Assembly (NCBI GenBank): GCA_004293485.1
Contig: RDYW01000036.1
Span: 1-64,000 of the forward strand
Reading direction: 5' to 3'
Origin: Sphingobacteriales bacterium
GTDB taxonomy: Bacteria; Bacteroidota; Bacteroidia; Sphingobacteriales; Sphingobacteriaceae
DNA: 64,000 nt
Position 1 is the stretch's first letter. Every line of letters begins with the position of its first letter. A program made the translations under genes and the position numbers. Positions 35,195 through 44,084 of the stretch are shown in pieces. The notes beneath the pieces are model-generated. The model was not told the DNA's origin. It saw only the letters and a list, made by a program, of their open reading frames with translations, and did no database searches.

Positions 35195-36547
35195 ATGTTC
35201 AAAAAAATATTAATTGCCAACCGAGGCGAAATAGCCTTGCGCATTATACGCACTTGCAAAGAAATGGGTATAAAAACGGTTGCCGTTTATTCTACCGCCG
35301 ATAGAGATAGTTTACATGTACGCTTTGCCGACGAAGCCGTGTGCATAGGCCCAGCCCCAAGTAAAGATTCGTATTTAAACATCCCTAATATTATTTCGGC
35401 CGCCGAGGTTACCAATGCCGATGCCATACACCCAGGCTACGGGTTTTTATCCGAAAATGCCAAGTTTTCGGCCATTTGCGAAGAGTACGGTATAAAATTT
35501 ATAGGCGCCAGCGCCGAGCAAATAAACGGGATGGGCGATAAAGCATCGGCAAAAAACACCATGAAAGCCGCAGGCGTACCCACTATACCGGGCTCAGATG
35601 GTTTACTTACCGATGTAAAACAAGGCTTAACGCTAGCCAAGCAAATAGGATATCCTGTAATATTAAAAGCCACAGCAGGTGGTGGGGGCCGTGGTATGCG
35701 CCAAGTGTGGAAAGATGAAGAATTTGAAAACGCTTGGGATAGCGCAAGGCAAGAGTCGGCCGCCGCATTTGGCAACGATGGCCTATACCTCGAAAAATAT
35801 ATTGAAGACCCGAGGCATATTGAAATACAAATTATTGGCGATAAATTTGGTAAAGTTTGCCACTTATCCGAACGCGATTGTTCGATACAACGCCGCCATC
35901 AAAAACTGGTTGAAGAATCTCCTTCTCCATTTATGACCGCCGAATTAAGAGAAAAAATGGGACAAGCTGCCATTATTGGAGGCCAAGCCGTAAACTATGA
36001 AGGTGCAGGTACTGTAGAGTTTTTGGTAGACAAACACCGCAATTTTTACTTTATGGAGATGAATACCCGTATACAGGTAGAACACCCCGTAACCGAAGAG
36101 GTGATTAATTTTGATTTGATAAAAGAACAAATAAAAGTAGCTTCGGGCATACCCATATCGGGCAAAAACTATATCCCCAAAATGCATGCCATCGAATGCC
36201 GCATAAATGCCGAAGACCCCTTTAATAATTTTAGGCCTTGCCCGGGTAAAATAACCCATTTTCACTCCCCTGGTGGCCACGGTGTAAGGGTAGATACACA
36301 TGTTTACGCTGGTTACCAAATTCCCTCAAGTTACGATTCGATGATTGCCAAACTGATATGTACAGCACAAACGCGTGAAGAAGCCATTTGCACCATGGAG
36401 CGTTCGTTAAGCGAATTTGTGATTGAAGGCGTAAAAACTACCATACCTTTCCACTTAATGTTAATGAAAGACCCTAATTTTAGAGCAGGTAATTTTACCA
36501 CCAAGTTTATGGAAACATTTAATATGGTATCGCCAGAGGTGCAATAA
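35195..36547 (+). CDS. accC: Biotin carboxylase subunit of acetyl-CoA carboxylase
   Basis: AccC carboxylates biotin with ATP and bicarbonate, the first half-reaction of malonyl-CoA synthesis. The 450-residue protein begins [22 protein letters not shown] and has the ATP-grasp glycine-rich loop [26 protein letters not shown] and [14 protein letters not shown] carry the catalytic residues. Length matches the stand-alone bacterial subunit. It sits between accB and tatC (34 nt). Confidence 0.97.
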   Translation: MFKKILIANRGEIALRIIRTCKEMGIKTVAVYSTADRDSLHVRFADEAVCIGPAPSKDSYLNIPNIISAAEVTNADAIHPGYGFLSENAKFSAICEEYGIKFIGASAEQINGMGDKASAKNTMKAAGVPTIPGSDGLLTDVKQGLTLAKQIGYPVILKATAGGGGRGMRQVWKDEEFENAWDSARQESAAAFGNDGLYLEKYIEDPRHIEIQIIGDKFGKVCHLSERDCSIQRRHQKLVEESPSPFMTAELREKMGQAAIIGGQAVNYEGAGTVEFLVDKHRNFYFMEMNTRIQVEHPVTEEVINFDLIKEQIKVASGIPISGKNYIPKMHAIECRINAEDPFNNFRPCPGKITHFHSPGGHGVRVDTHVYAGYQIPSSYDSMIAKLICTAQTREEAICTMERSLSEFVIEGVKTTIPFHLMLMKDPNFRAGNFTTKFMETFNMVSPEVQ

Positions 36548-36581
36548 AAACATTGCCTTGTGGCTAAATAGCTAAAAATAA

Positions 36582-37442
36582 ATGGATTTAATAAAATCTA
36601 TAAAAAACAAAAGTAAAGCTAAAGAGTCTGAAATGTCTTTTTTTGGACATTTAGATGTGTTGCGTGGCCACCTTATCCGCTCGGCATTGGTTATATTATT
36701 GCTTACTTGTTTATGCTTTTTTTATTACGATTTTTTATTCGACACCATTATTATGGGTCCCAAGCGACCCGATTTTTGGACATATAAAATAATGTGCCGC
36801 CTAAGCGATTATTTTAACCTAGGCCCAGCGTTTTGTATAAAATCAATCCCAGGTAAAATTATAAATACCGAAATGGCTGGGCAGTTTACCTTGCAATTAA
36901 ATTCATCGTTGCTGGTTGGTATTGTTATAGGTTTCCCTTATTTACTTTGGGAAGTTTGGCGTTTTATTAAACCAGCCTTATTGGAAAAAGAACGAAAATC
37001 GGCCAGTGGCTTTGTGTTTTTTGCCAGCCTTTTATTTATTATGGGTATTTTATTTGGGTATTACCTTATTGCGCCACTATCGGTAAATTTTTTAACCAAT
37101 TATAAAATAAGCGATATTATCGAAAACACCATCACCATCGACTCGTATTTATCTTCCGTGGCAACACTAACATTGGGTACAGGTATCGTTTTCGAGTTAC
37201 CCATAATCATATTTGTATTATCTAAGCTGGGTTTAATGACGCCCAAATTTATGAAAGCGCAAAGGCGATATGCTGTTGTTATTATATTAATTATTGCAGC
37301 CATTGTAACACCCACCCCCGATATATTAACCATGCTAACCGTAAGCCTTCCTTTATTCTTATTATACGAGGTAAGCATTTGGGTATCGGGCCTGGTATAC
37401 AAACAAAAGCAAGCCGAAGAAAAAGCCTTTTACGCTAACTAA
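36582..37442 (+). CDS. tatC: Sec-independent protein translocase TatC
   Basis: TatC is the inner-membrane receptor for twin-arginine signal peptides of folded proteins. The 286-residue protein begins with a cytosolic segment containing SFFGHLDVLRGHLIRS, the form of the conserved HL-ELR motif. Six hydrophobic segments follow. An enlarged first periplasmic loop (about 60-100) with KRPDFWTYKIM is typical of Bacteroidota. It is followed 4 nt later by rpiB. tatA is not in this window. Confidence 0.94.
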   Translation: MDLIKSIKNKSKAKESEMSFFGHLDVLRGHLIRSALVILLLTCLCFFYYDFLFDTIIMGPKRPDFWTYKIMCRLSDYFNLGPAFCIKSIPGKIINTEMAGQFTLQLNSSLLVGIVIGFPYLLWEVWRFIKPALLEKERKSASGFVFFASLLFIMGILFGYYLIAPLSVNFLTNYKISDIIENTITIDSYLSSVATLTLGTGIVFELPIIIFVLSKLGLMTPKFMKAQRRYAVVIILIIAAIVTPTPDILTMLTVSLPLFLLYEVSIWVSGLVYKQKQAEEKAFYAN

Positions 37443-37446
37443 ATTT

Positions 37447-37887
37447 ATGATGATAACCGATTTAAAAATAGCCATAGGTGCCGACCATGCAGGCTTTACC
37501 TACAAAGAAGAATTGATTAAATATTTAAACGAATGTAAAGAGCTTAAAGATTTTGGTACATACTCGCCTGCTTCAGTTGATTATCCCGATTTTGCACACC
37601 CCGTGGCAGCGGCCGTAGAAACTAAAGCTTACGATTTTGGTATTTTAATTTGCGGAAGCGGAAACGGCGTGGCTATTACTGCCAATAAACACCAAGGTAT
37701 AAGGGCTTCCATTTGCTGGGATGTGGAATTGGCCAAGTTGGCAAGGCTACATAATAACGCCAATATCATTTGCCTTCCCGAGCGTTTTATTAGCCTCGAA
37801 ATGGCGAAAGAAATGGTAGAAATATTTTTAACTACCTCATTTGAAGGTGGCCGACATGCCACAAGGGTAAGCAAAATAAGTTGTTAA
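37447..37887 (+). CDS. rpiB: Ribose-5-phosphate isomerase B
   Basis: RpiB interconverts ribose-5-phosphate and ribulose-5-phosphate. The 146-residue protein has IAIGADHAGFTYKEEL, the DYPDFAHPVA segment, ILICGSGNGVAITANK and the catalytic cysteine in RASICWD. It links to the pentose phosphate genes at 57-63 kb. The start could be the first or second of two adjacent ATGs at 37447 and 37450. It is probably the last gene of the long operon beginning at 31801. Confidence 0.95.
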   Translation: MMITDLKIAIGADHAGFTYKEELIKYLNECKELKDFGTYSPASVDYPDFAHPVAAAVETKAYDFGILICGSGNGVAITANKHQGIRASICWDVELAKLARLHNNANIICLPERFISLEMAKEMVEIFLTTSFEGGRHATRVSKISC

Positions 37888-37929
37888 AAACATTTTTAGT
37901 GCATGTTAAAAACTTAAATAAAACTACCG

Positions 37930-37998
37930 CCATGGTGCGGCCATGGTGCGTGTCCTCACGCAACATTCCATCGTATCGCGTGTTCCTCACGCAACATC
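37930..37998. repeat. Tandem short repeats with mini-hairpins
   Basis: CCATGGTGCG occurs twice (37930-37939, 37941-37950). It is followed by GCGTGTCCTCACGCAACATT (from 37948) and GCGTGTTCCTCACGCAACATC (from 37978), each able to form a 5-bp GCGTG/CACGC stem. The GCGTG...CTCACGCAA pattern resembles the outer stem of the repeat at 60841-60931 with the inner arms missing. No gene is seen in 37888-38127. Confidence 0.6.
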
Positions 37999-38103
37999 CT
38001 TAAAATGCTTTTTAGGTTACGATTAATACGTTCATCCTTAAATGTAAACGTAAATTCAAAGAAAAAAGGCAACACAGAATAAGTTTAACCATAAAAAAAA
38101 CTT

Positions 38104-38111
38104 TAAGTTTG
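38104..38111 (+). promoter_or_regulatory. Candidate promoter of mqnA
   Basis: TAAGTTTG matches TAnnTTTG, 16 nt before the mqnA ATG. GTTTAA about 17-20 nt upstream resembles the -33 TTTG element. Confidence 0.45.
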
Positions 38112-38127
38112 CCCTGCATTATTTAGT

Positions 38128-38886
38128 ATGATTAAAATTTCGGCCGTTAGCTACACCAATACGCTCCCATTTATATATGGTTTAACGCATTCAGGTATTA
38201 ATAACGATATACAATTAAGCCTAGATGTACCCGCAATATGTGCCCAAAAACTTAAAGATAATCAAGTAGATATAGGCCTTATTCCGGTAGCGGCTATAAC
38301 CGATTTGCCTCAAGCGCAGCTAATTTCCGATTATTGTATTGGCGCTAACGGAGCAGTAAACTCGGTGTTTATTTTTAGTAATTGCCCAATTAGCGAAGTT
38401 AAATTTTTACAGCTCGATGCCCAATCAAAAACATCTAACCAATTGGCTTTGGTGCTTATGAAGTATTATTGGCATATTGAGCCACAATTAATTGTAAATG
38501 CTGATAACTATGCACAATCGGCGCAAGCCAATACCGCTTTTGTGCAAATCGGCGACCGCACTTTTGGCCAACAAAATAAATTTGCCTATGCCTACGACTT
38601 AGCCGCCGAGTGGAAAAATTATACCGGTTTACCTTTTGTATTTGCCGTTTGGGTAAGTAATAAAAAATTAGATAATAAATTTATCGAAACCCTAAATGCG
38701 GCATTTAAGTTGGGCTTAGATAACCGTAACGAAGTATTAAAAGAGTTAAAAAAAATCTCAAATTTTGAATTAAAAGATTATCTGTATAACAAAATCGAGT
38801 ATCATTTGGATACTTTAAAATTAAAGGCTTTGGCTCGGTTTAATAGGTTAATGAGTAACTTACATAATGATACAGGGCTTAAATAA
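38128..38886 (+). CDS. mqnA: Chorismate dehydratase MqnA (futalosine menaquinone pathway)
   Basis: MqnA removes water from chorismate to give 3-enolpyruvylbenzoate, the first step of futalosine-route menaquinone synthesis. The 252-residue protein starts ISAVSYTNTLPFIYGL, the family N-terminus, and has the periplasmic-binding-like fold with VDIGLIPVAAI and WKNYTGLPFVFAVW. Its presence suggests the organism uses the futalosine rather than the MenFDHCEB route. Other mqn genes are not here. It is transcribed alone or with the next gene (87-nt gap). Confidence 0.9.
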   Translation: MIKISAVSYTNTLPFIYGLTHSGINNDIQLSLDVPAICAQKLKDNQVDIGLIPVAAITDLPQAQLISDYCIGANGAVNSVFIFSNCPISEVKFLQLDAQSKTSNQLALVLMKYYWHIEPQLIVNADNYAQSAQANTAFVQIGDRTFGQQNKFAYAYDLAAEWKNYTGLPFVFAVWVSNKKLDNKFIETLNAAFKLGLDNRNEVLKELKKISNFELKDYLYNKIEYHLDTLKLKALARFNRLMSNLHNDTGLK

Positions 38887-38973
38887 GTAAAAACAATGAA
38901 TAGGATATAAGATAATGTTTTTTTAAGTATATTAAATATTTTTAATTTTTACTTTTAAATTTTTATTTTTAAA

Positions 38974-39486
38974 ATGCTAACACCCGCCGCCCGTATTTTT
39001 GTAGCACTTTTGCTAATTTTTGCTGCCGCAATAGCTACCTATTTTAGCGTTAACATCATAGCCGCTTTTGCTATTATATTGGTGGGCTTGGTAGGCTGGG
39101 GTTATTTTAAAGAAGGAACGGTAATATTAGCCGCCCAGCAATATAAAAGCCAAAAATACGAAGCAGCAAATACACTTTTAAAATCTATAAAAAACCCCAA
39201 ATGGTTAAACAAACAACGAAAGCCATATTATTATTTGATTTTAGGAAACATAGCCTTACAACAGTTAGATTATACCACCGCCCAATTACACTTGGGCAAA
39301 GCCGCTACTATGGGTTTAAAAGCCAACGATTTGGGTACTACCCTAATGCACTTAGCCAACATTAGCTTGCGTAACCAACATAAAACAAAAGGTTTATATT
39401 GGATTGCCGAAGCCGATAAGCTTCCTTTAACCGAAAAATATAAAAGCATTTTAAAAAATATTAAGCTAGAACTCGATAAATTATAA
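38974..39486 (+). CDS. TPR-like membrane protein of unknown function
   Basis: This 170-residue protein has two close N-terminal transmembrane helices (about 8-45) followed by a helical-repeat region (about 50-165) with TPR-like spacing (KYEAANTLLKSI, YYLILGNIALQQL, TAQLHLGKAATMG). The repeat region would face the cytoplasm if both helices form a hairpin. Small proteins of this kind are common in Bacteroidota. It lies between mqnA and hemE; a role in either pathway is not shown. Confidence 0.72.
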   Translation: MLTPAARIFVALLLIFAAAIATYFSVNIIAAFAIILVGLVGWGYFKEGTVILAAQQYKSQKYEAANTLLKSIKNPKWLNKQRKPYYYLILGNIALQQLDYTTAQLHLGKAATMGLKANDLGTTLMHLANISLRNQHKTKGLYWIAEADKLPLTEKYKSILKNIKLELDKL

Positions 39487-39608
39487 AGCATTTAAGTTAC
39501 TATATTTCTACAAAATCCAAACAATTATCACGTTAAGTTTTATTAAAATTGCAAACAAAAAATTAAGCCAAATTATACTATCGGCGTAAAAAAACACCCC
39601 CAATTATA

Positions 39609-40634
39609 ATGACAAACACTTTATTTTTAGATGCCGCATTTTCTATCGCCACGCCACGTCCACCTGTTTGGTTTATGCGCCAAGCCGGGCGTTTTATGCC
39701 CCAATACTGGGAAATTAAAAACAAATATTCGTTTTTAGAAATGTGTAAAACACCCGAAATAGCGGCCGATGTTACCATGCTACCCGTAGATTTATTGGGT
39801 ATTGATGCCGCAATACTTTTTTCGGATATTTTGGTAACCGCCGAAGCCATGGGTGGCGATTTAAGTTTTACACAAGGCATTGGGCCCAAATTTGCTAACC
39901 CCGTTAAAACCCCTGCCGATATTGATGCCCTAAATACCTACTGCATACACAAATTGCAATACGTAGCCGATGCCATAAAAGTTATACAACAACGTTTAAA
40001 TAAAAGCATCCCATTAATAGGTTTTGCAGGAGCACCTTTTACCGTTATGAGTTATTTGATAGAAGGAGGCTCGAGCAAAGATTTTAAATTAACCAAACTT
40101 TTTATACATAACCACCCCGAACTAGCGCACCGATTGCTTGCCAAAATTGCCCAAGTAACCGTTGATTATTTAAACCTACAAATTACCGCCGGGGTAAATG
40201 CGATTCAATTATTTGATAGCTGGGCATTGGCTTTAAGTTGGGACGATTATACCGAGTTTTCGCACCGTTACAACTCCAAAATTATTGCAGCCTTAAACCG
40301 TTCAAACATTCCTGTAATATCTTTTTGCAAAGGGAGTTCGGTATTTGCCCCACTTATGGCCACGGCTAAACCCGATGTAATTTCGATAGATTGGAACGCC
40401 GATTTAAAAGATATGAAAGCCCGCTTACCCCAAAATATTGCCATACAGGGCAACCTCGACCCGCATATTTTATACGCCGATAAACACGTAATTAAAAACC
40501 GCATACACCACCTTTTCGAGCGTATGCGAGGCCAAAATGGATTTATTTTTAACCTCGGCCACGGCATAATGCCCGATATACCTTTCGATAATGTAAAATA
40601 TGCTATTGATGTAGTAAAGGAGTTTAGGTATTAA
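39609..40634 (+). CDS. hemE: Uroporphyrinogen decarboxylase
   Basis: HemE removes four carboxyl groups from uroporphyrinogen III to give coproporphyrinogen III. The 341-residue protein has the N-terminal signature RPPVWFMRQAGRFMPQYW with the conserved Arg residues, plus LLGIDAAILFSDILV, GFAGAPFTVMSYLIEGG and FNLGHGIMPDIP. It acts on the product of hemCD (12427-14013). It is followed 84 nt later by hemJ. Confidence 0.96.
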   Translation: MTNTLFLDAAFSIATPRPPVWFMRQAGRFMPQYWEIKNKYSFLEMCKTPEIAADVTMLPVDLLGIDAAILFSDILVTAEAMGGDLSFTQGIGPKFANPVKTPADIDALNTYCIHKLQYVADAIKVIQQRLNKSIPLIGFAGAPFTVMSYLIEGGSSKDFKLTKLFIHNHPELAHRLLAKIAQVTVDYLNLQITAGVNAIQLFDSWALALSWDDYTEFSHRYNSKIIAALNRSNIPVISFCKGSSVFAPLMATAKPDVISIDWNADLKDMKARLPQNIAIQGNLDPHILYADKHVIKNRIHHLFERMRGQNGFIFNLGHGIMPDIPFDNVKYAIDVVKEFRY

Positions 40635-40718
40635 AAACAGCCAAAATTTTATCAACGATGTATAATTATTGTATTAAAAATAGTGTATAAATAGCACCCA
40701 TTTACCCCTATAGCCCTA

Positions 40719-41258
40719 ATGTTATACCCCTACATACTTGCCACACATATTGTATTTGTAGTAAGCTGGATGGCCGGCTTATTTTATATCGTTAGGTTAT
40801 TTATTTACCATACCGAAGCCAACTTAAAACCCGAAGCCGAACGTATCATATTACAAAAACAGTTCGAAATTATGGAAGGCAAACTGTGGAATATTATTAC
40901 CACGCCTGCTATGCTTTTAACCGTCGGGGCGGGATTGTGGATGCTTTACCTAAATCCATTATTATTAAAAACCGATTGGATGTGGGTAAAACTAGGTTTT
41001 GTAGCGGGCTTAATAGTGTATCACATTATTTGTGGCAGCATAATTACCCAGCTAAAACGGGGCAAATATTGGATGACCAGCACCCAGCTAAGGTTATGGA
41101 ACGAACTGGCAACCCTGTTTTTGGTGGCTATTGTATTTACTGTAATATTAAAAAGTGCTATTGATTGGGCTTATGGTTTAGCCGGCTTGGTAGTATTTGC
41201 CTTAATAATTATGCTTGCGGTAAAAGCGTATAAAAAATCTCGACTTAAACGTAGCTAG
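40719..41258 (+). CDS. hemJ: Protoporphyrinogen oxidase HemJ
   Basis: HemJ is an integral-membrane protoporphyrinogen IX oxidase found in bacteria lacking HemG and HemY. The 179-residue protein has five hydrophobic segments. The conserved His lies in the first helix (ATHIVFVVSWMAGLFY), followed by KQFEIMEGKLWNIITTPAM and RLWNELATLFLVAIVF. Heme-binding and catalytic residues in characterised HemJ are a His and a Lys, consistent here. Adjacency to hemE supports the call. It could otherwise be a CopD-like protein of the same superfamily. Confidence 0.85.
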   Translation: MLYPYILATHIVFVVSWMAGLFYIVRLFIYHTEANLKPEAERIILQKQFEIMEGKLWNIITTPAMLLTVGAGLWMLYLNPLLLKTDWMWVKLGFVAGLIVYHIICGSIITQLKRGKYWMTSTQLRLWNELATLFLVAIVFTVILKSAIDWAYGLAGLVVFALIIMLAVKAYKKSRLKRS

Positions 41259-41332
41259 GCTTTAACTTACAAAAGCATATACGATTAGTAAGTAGTAATT
41301 TATAAATTATTTGCATTTTATTTTTTTTCACA

Positions 41333-42673
41333 CTAATGCAAATCCACTACATCATCTTCATGTAATAGCAACTCCAGTTTTACGGTTTCTACGTTTTGTT
41401 CTACTTTTTTTAGGATGGTAAACATATAACCGTTAAACATTTTTACTTCGCCCACTTCGGGTATTTTGCCAAAAATTTCGCTAAGTAAACCTACCATGGT
41501 ATCGTAATCTTCGTCTTCGGGCAAATCGTGTGGTAAAAATTCGTTTACATCATATACCGTAGCCGATGCGGTGATGATAAATTCGTTTTCGGATATTTTT
41601 TCTACAATTGGTTTTTCCTCGTCGTACTCATCTTGTATATCACCTACCAGTTCTTCTACAATATCTTCGAGGGTTACCATGCCAGCAGTGCCGCCAAATT
41701 CATCTAAAACAATGGCTATTTGAATGCGTTTTAGTTTTAGTTCGGCCATTAAGTCGTTAATTTTTTGCGATTCGGGTATAAACAATGGCTTGCGTAATAT
41801 ATCTTTTAAAACAAAAGGCTGGTGCCGCACAATTAGCGATAAAATATCTTTTGCATGTATTATACCCACAATTTTATCAACAGTTTCTTCATAAACAGGT
41901 ATGCGTGAGTAGCCTTCGGCAATAATTACTTCAAGCAGTTCTTCTTGTGTAGCACTAATATCGATACCCGAAATTTTGGTACGCGGAACCATTATGTTTT
42001 TTACTACACGTTCGTTAAAATCAAATACATTTTTTATTAACTCGTGTTCGGCTTTATCTAAGGCACCGCTTTCTTTACCTTGGTCTAATAAATATTGTAG
42101 CTCTTCAGACGAGTGTACTGCCTCGTGGCCTGCAGCTGTATTAATACCCAGTAGCTTTAAAATAAAATTAGCAAAGCCATTTAATAGCCAAATAAAGGGT
42201 TTAAATAAAATATAAAAAAACTGTAAGGGCAAAGCAATAGCAAGGGTAGTATTTACTGGGCGTTGTATCGCAAACGATTTTGGTGCTAACTCGCCAAACA
42301 CAATATGTAACACTGTAATAATAGTAAAGGCCAAAATATGGCCAATATTGGTGGCTACTGCTGCCGAAAGTGAAAGGTTAAAAAGCCCTAAAAAATTTAA
42401 TACCGCTGCCGACATTACCGACTCGCCCACCCAGCCCAAGCCTAACGATGCTAGGGTTATACCCAGTTGGGCGGCGGCTAAGTAACCATCTAAATGTGAG
42501 GTCATGTGTTTGGCTATGTGCGCTATTTTGCTCCCCGATTTTGCAATAAGCTCAATTTGCGAGCCCCGAACTTTTACCAAAGCAAATTCGGCTGCTACAA
42601 AAAAACCATTTAGCAATACTAAAAATAGGGTTACAAAAATCTTAAAACCACTAATATCCGAACCGGGGTCCAT
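41333..42673 (-). CDS. CNNM/CorC family transporter (hemolysin-like, CBS domains)
   Basis: This 446-residue protein has an N-terminal DUF21/CNNM membrane domain (about 1-190, with GFFVAAEFALVKVR and ITLASLGLGWVGE). Two CBS domains follow (about 215-335, MVPRTKISGID and RIQIAIVLDEFGGTAGMVTLEDIVEELVGDI), then a CorC/HlyC domain (about 350-435). CNNM/CorC proteins export or regulate Mg2+, often with nucleotide binding at the CBS pair. It is the last gene of a minus-strand group with ppa (7-nt gap) and a DedA gene. The old label hemolysin is misleading. In Bacteroidota such genes are also called gldE when linked to gliding genes; that is not supported here. Confidence 0.9.
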   Translation of the reverse strand: MDPGSDISGFKIFVTLFLVLLNGFFVAAEFALVKVRGSQIELIAKSGSKIAHIAKHMTSHLDGYLAAAQLGITLASLGLGWVGESVMSAAVLNFLGLFNLSLSAAVATNIGHILAFTIITVLHIVFGELAPKSFAIQRPVNTTLAIALPLQFFYILFKPFIWLLNGFANFILKLLGINTAAGHEAVHSSEELQYLLDQGKESGALDKAEHELIKNVFDFNERVVKNIMVPRTKISGIDISATQEELLEVIIAEGYSRIPVYEETVDKIVGIIHAKDILSLIVRHQPFVLKDILRKPLFIPESQKINDLMAELKLKRIQIAIVLDEFGGTAGMVTLEDIVEELVGDIQDEYDEEKPIVEKISENEFIITASATVYDVNEFLPHDLPEDEDYDTMVGLLSEIFGKIPEVGEVKMFNGYMFTILKKVEQNVETVKLELLLHEDDVVDLH

Positions 42674-42680
42674 ATTTTTA

Positions 42681-43223
42681 TTACTTATTTAAAAATGTAG
42701 TGTTATATAATTCTATACTTTCAAGTATTACTTTATCGGCATAGCGCTTGCCCATTAAGTGTTCGATGGTTACGTTTTTATGCTCCAAAGCTTTATAATC
42801 TTGAAAAAAGCGTACAATTTCTTTCATCGCATGGGGTGGTAATTCGGCCAAATCATTGATATAATTTACCGACATATCGTTTTTAGCTACTGCAATAATT
42901 TTATCGTCCTGCTCGCCACCATCTACCATGTGCATTACACCAATAACCTTGGCTTCAATAATTGTCATCGGGTACACATCTACCGAACATAAAACCAAAA
43001 TATCTAAGGGATCGTTATCGTCGCAGTATGTTTGTGGTATAAAACCATAATTAGCAGGGTACATTACCGATGAAAATAAAACTCTATCAAGTTTTATCAA
43101 GCCAGATTGTTTATCTATTTCGTATTTTGCTTTTGAACCTTTAGGTATTTCGATAATTGCATTCACTACATTTGGGGCGTCGTCGCCAGGAGATATGGAG
43201 TGCCAGGGGTGGTTTTGAGTCAT
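42681..43223 (-). CDS. ppa: Inorganic pyrophosphatase, family I
   Basis: Ppa hydrolyses pyrophosphate to phosphate and pulls biosynthetic reactions forward. The 180-residue protein has the family I order [38 protein letters not shown] (metal-binding Asp cluster) and [21 protein letters not shown]. The length fits bacterial hexameric enzymes. It lies between the DedA and CNNM genes with 20- and 7-nt gaps, so all three are probably one operon. Mg2+ dependence gives a loose functional link to the CNNM protein. Confidence 0.95.
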   Translation of the reverse strand: MTQNHPWHSISPGDDAPNVVNAIIEIPKGSKAKYEIDKQSGLIKLDRVLFSSVMYPANYGFIPQTYCDDNDPLDILVLCSVDVYPMTIIEAKVIGVMHMVDGGEQDDKIIAVAKNDMSVNYINDLAELPPHAMKEIVRFFQDYKALEHKNVTIEHLMGKRYADKVILESIELYNTTFLNK

Positions 43224-43243
43224 TATTTTATACTAATTTATTA

Positions 43244-43879
43244 TTAAGATGCTGATTTATATTTTGCTTTTACAAACGACCAAATTAAAGGAAAAGATGT
43301 GATGATAATAAAACCCACAATAATATACGTTAAATAATCGTTTACTTGTTTTTCAAATTCTTTACCTAAAAAGTAGCCTAGTAATGTTAATGATGCTACC
43401 CATAAAACTGCGCCTAATATATTATAAACAGTAAAGCGCCTAAGCGATAATTTTACTACGCCAGCAATAATTGGGGCAAATGTACGCACAATAGGTATAA
43501 ATCTACCCATAATTAAAGCAAAAGAACCCTGCTTATTATAATACACTTCGGCCATACGTATATATTTTTTTTTAAAAAATAAGCTATCTTCTTTTTTAAA
43601 CAGCAAAGGGCCTGTTTTGTATCCAAAATAATAACCTACAAAATTACCAGCTGTTGCGGCTATAATAGTACCAATTACCAAAGTAATTATATCGGTATTT
43701 ATTTTATGGGTAGCTACAAATAAGCCTGCCAAAAAAAGCAAATAATCGCCTGGTAAAAAAAAACCAAAAAATAAGCCAGTTTCGGCAAAAATAACAAACA
43801 AAATTAGGTAAAATCCGCCTTCGTGAATTATTTGTTGAGCATCAACTAGTTTGATTATTGCCTGCCAGATTTTGTTCAT
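43244..43879 (-). CDS. DedA-family membrane protein
   Basis: DedA/SNARE-associated proteins help lipid carriers such as undecaprenyl phosphate flip across the membrane. The 211-residue protein has the motif FAETGLFFGFFLPGDYLLFLAG near the N-terminus and GRFIPIVRTFAPIIAGV in the middle, both diagnostic. Transmembrane segments continue through the C-terminus (YLTYIIVGFIIITSFPLIWSF). It is the first gene of the DedA-ppa-CNNM group. A TAAATTTG -7-like element lies at 43945-43938. Confidence 0.92.
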   Translation of the reverse strand: MNKIWQAIIKLVDAQQIIHEGGFYLILFVIFAETGLFFGFFLPGDYLLFLAGLFVATHKINTDIITLVIGTIIAATAGNFVGYYFGYKTGPLLFKKEDSLFFKKKYIRMAEVYYNKQGSFALIMGRFIPIVRTFAPIIAGVVKLSLRRFTVYNILGAVLWVASLTLLGYFLGKEFEKQVNDYLTYIIVGFIIITSFPLIWSFVKAKYKSAS

Positions 43880-44084
43880 AGTTTAACACCATAAAATTAC
43901 AAAATTTTATTACACTAGCTAGTTAAAATTTAAAAACCAAATTTAGGGGCATTAATAACTAACGTTTTTTATTTTAAATAAGATAAATAAGCCTTTTTAA
44001 ATGATGATGTAAATTATTTATACAAAAAACCGCTTCACAAAATTTAGAATTGTAATTTTAGCGCATCATACTAAGCATTACAAA

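Noticed and set aside
37930-37998. Possible CRISPR array
   Set aside because: The repeats are short, only two of each type, with no regular spacer length and no cas genes nearby.
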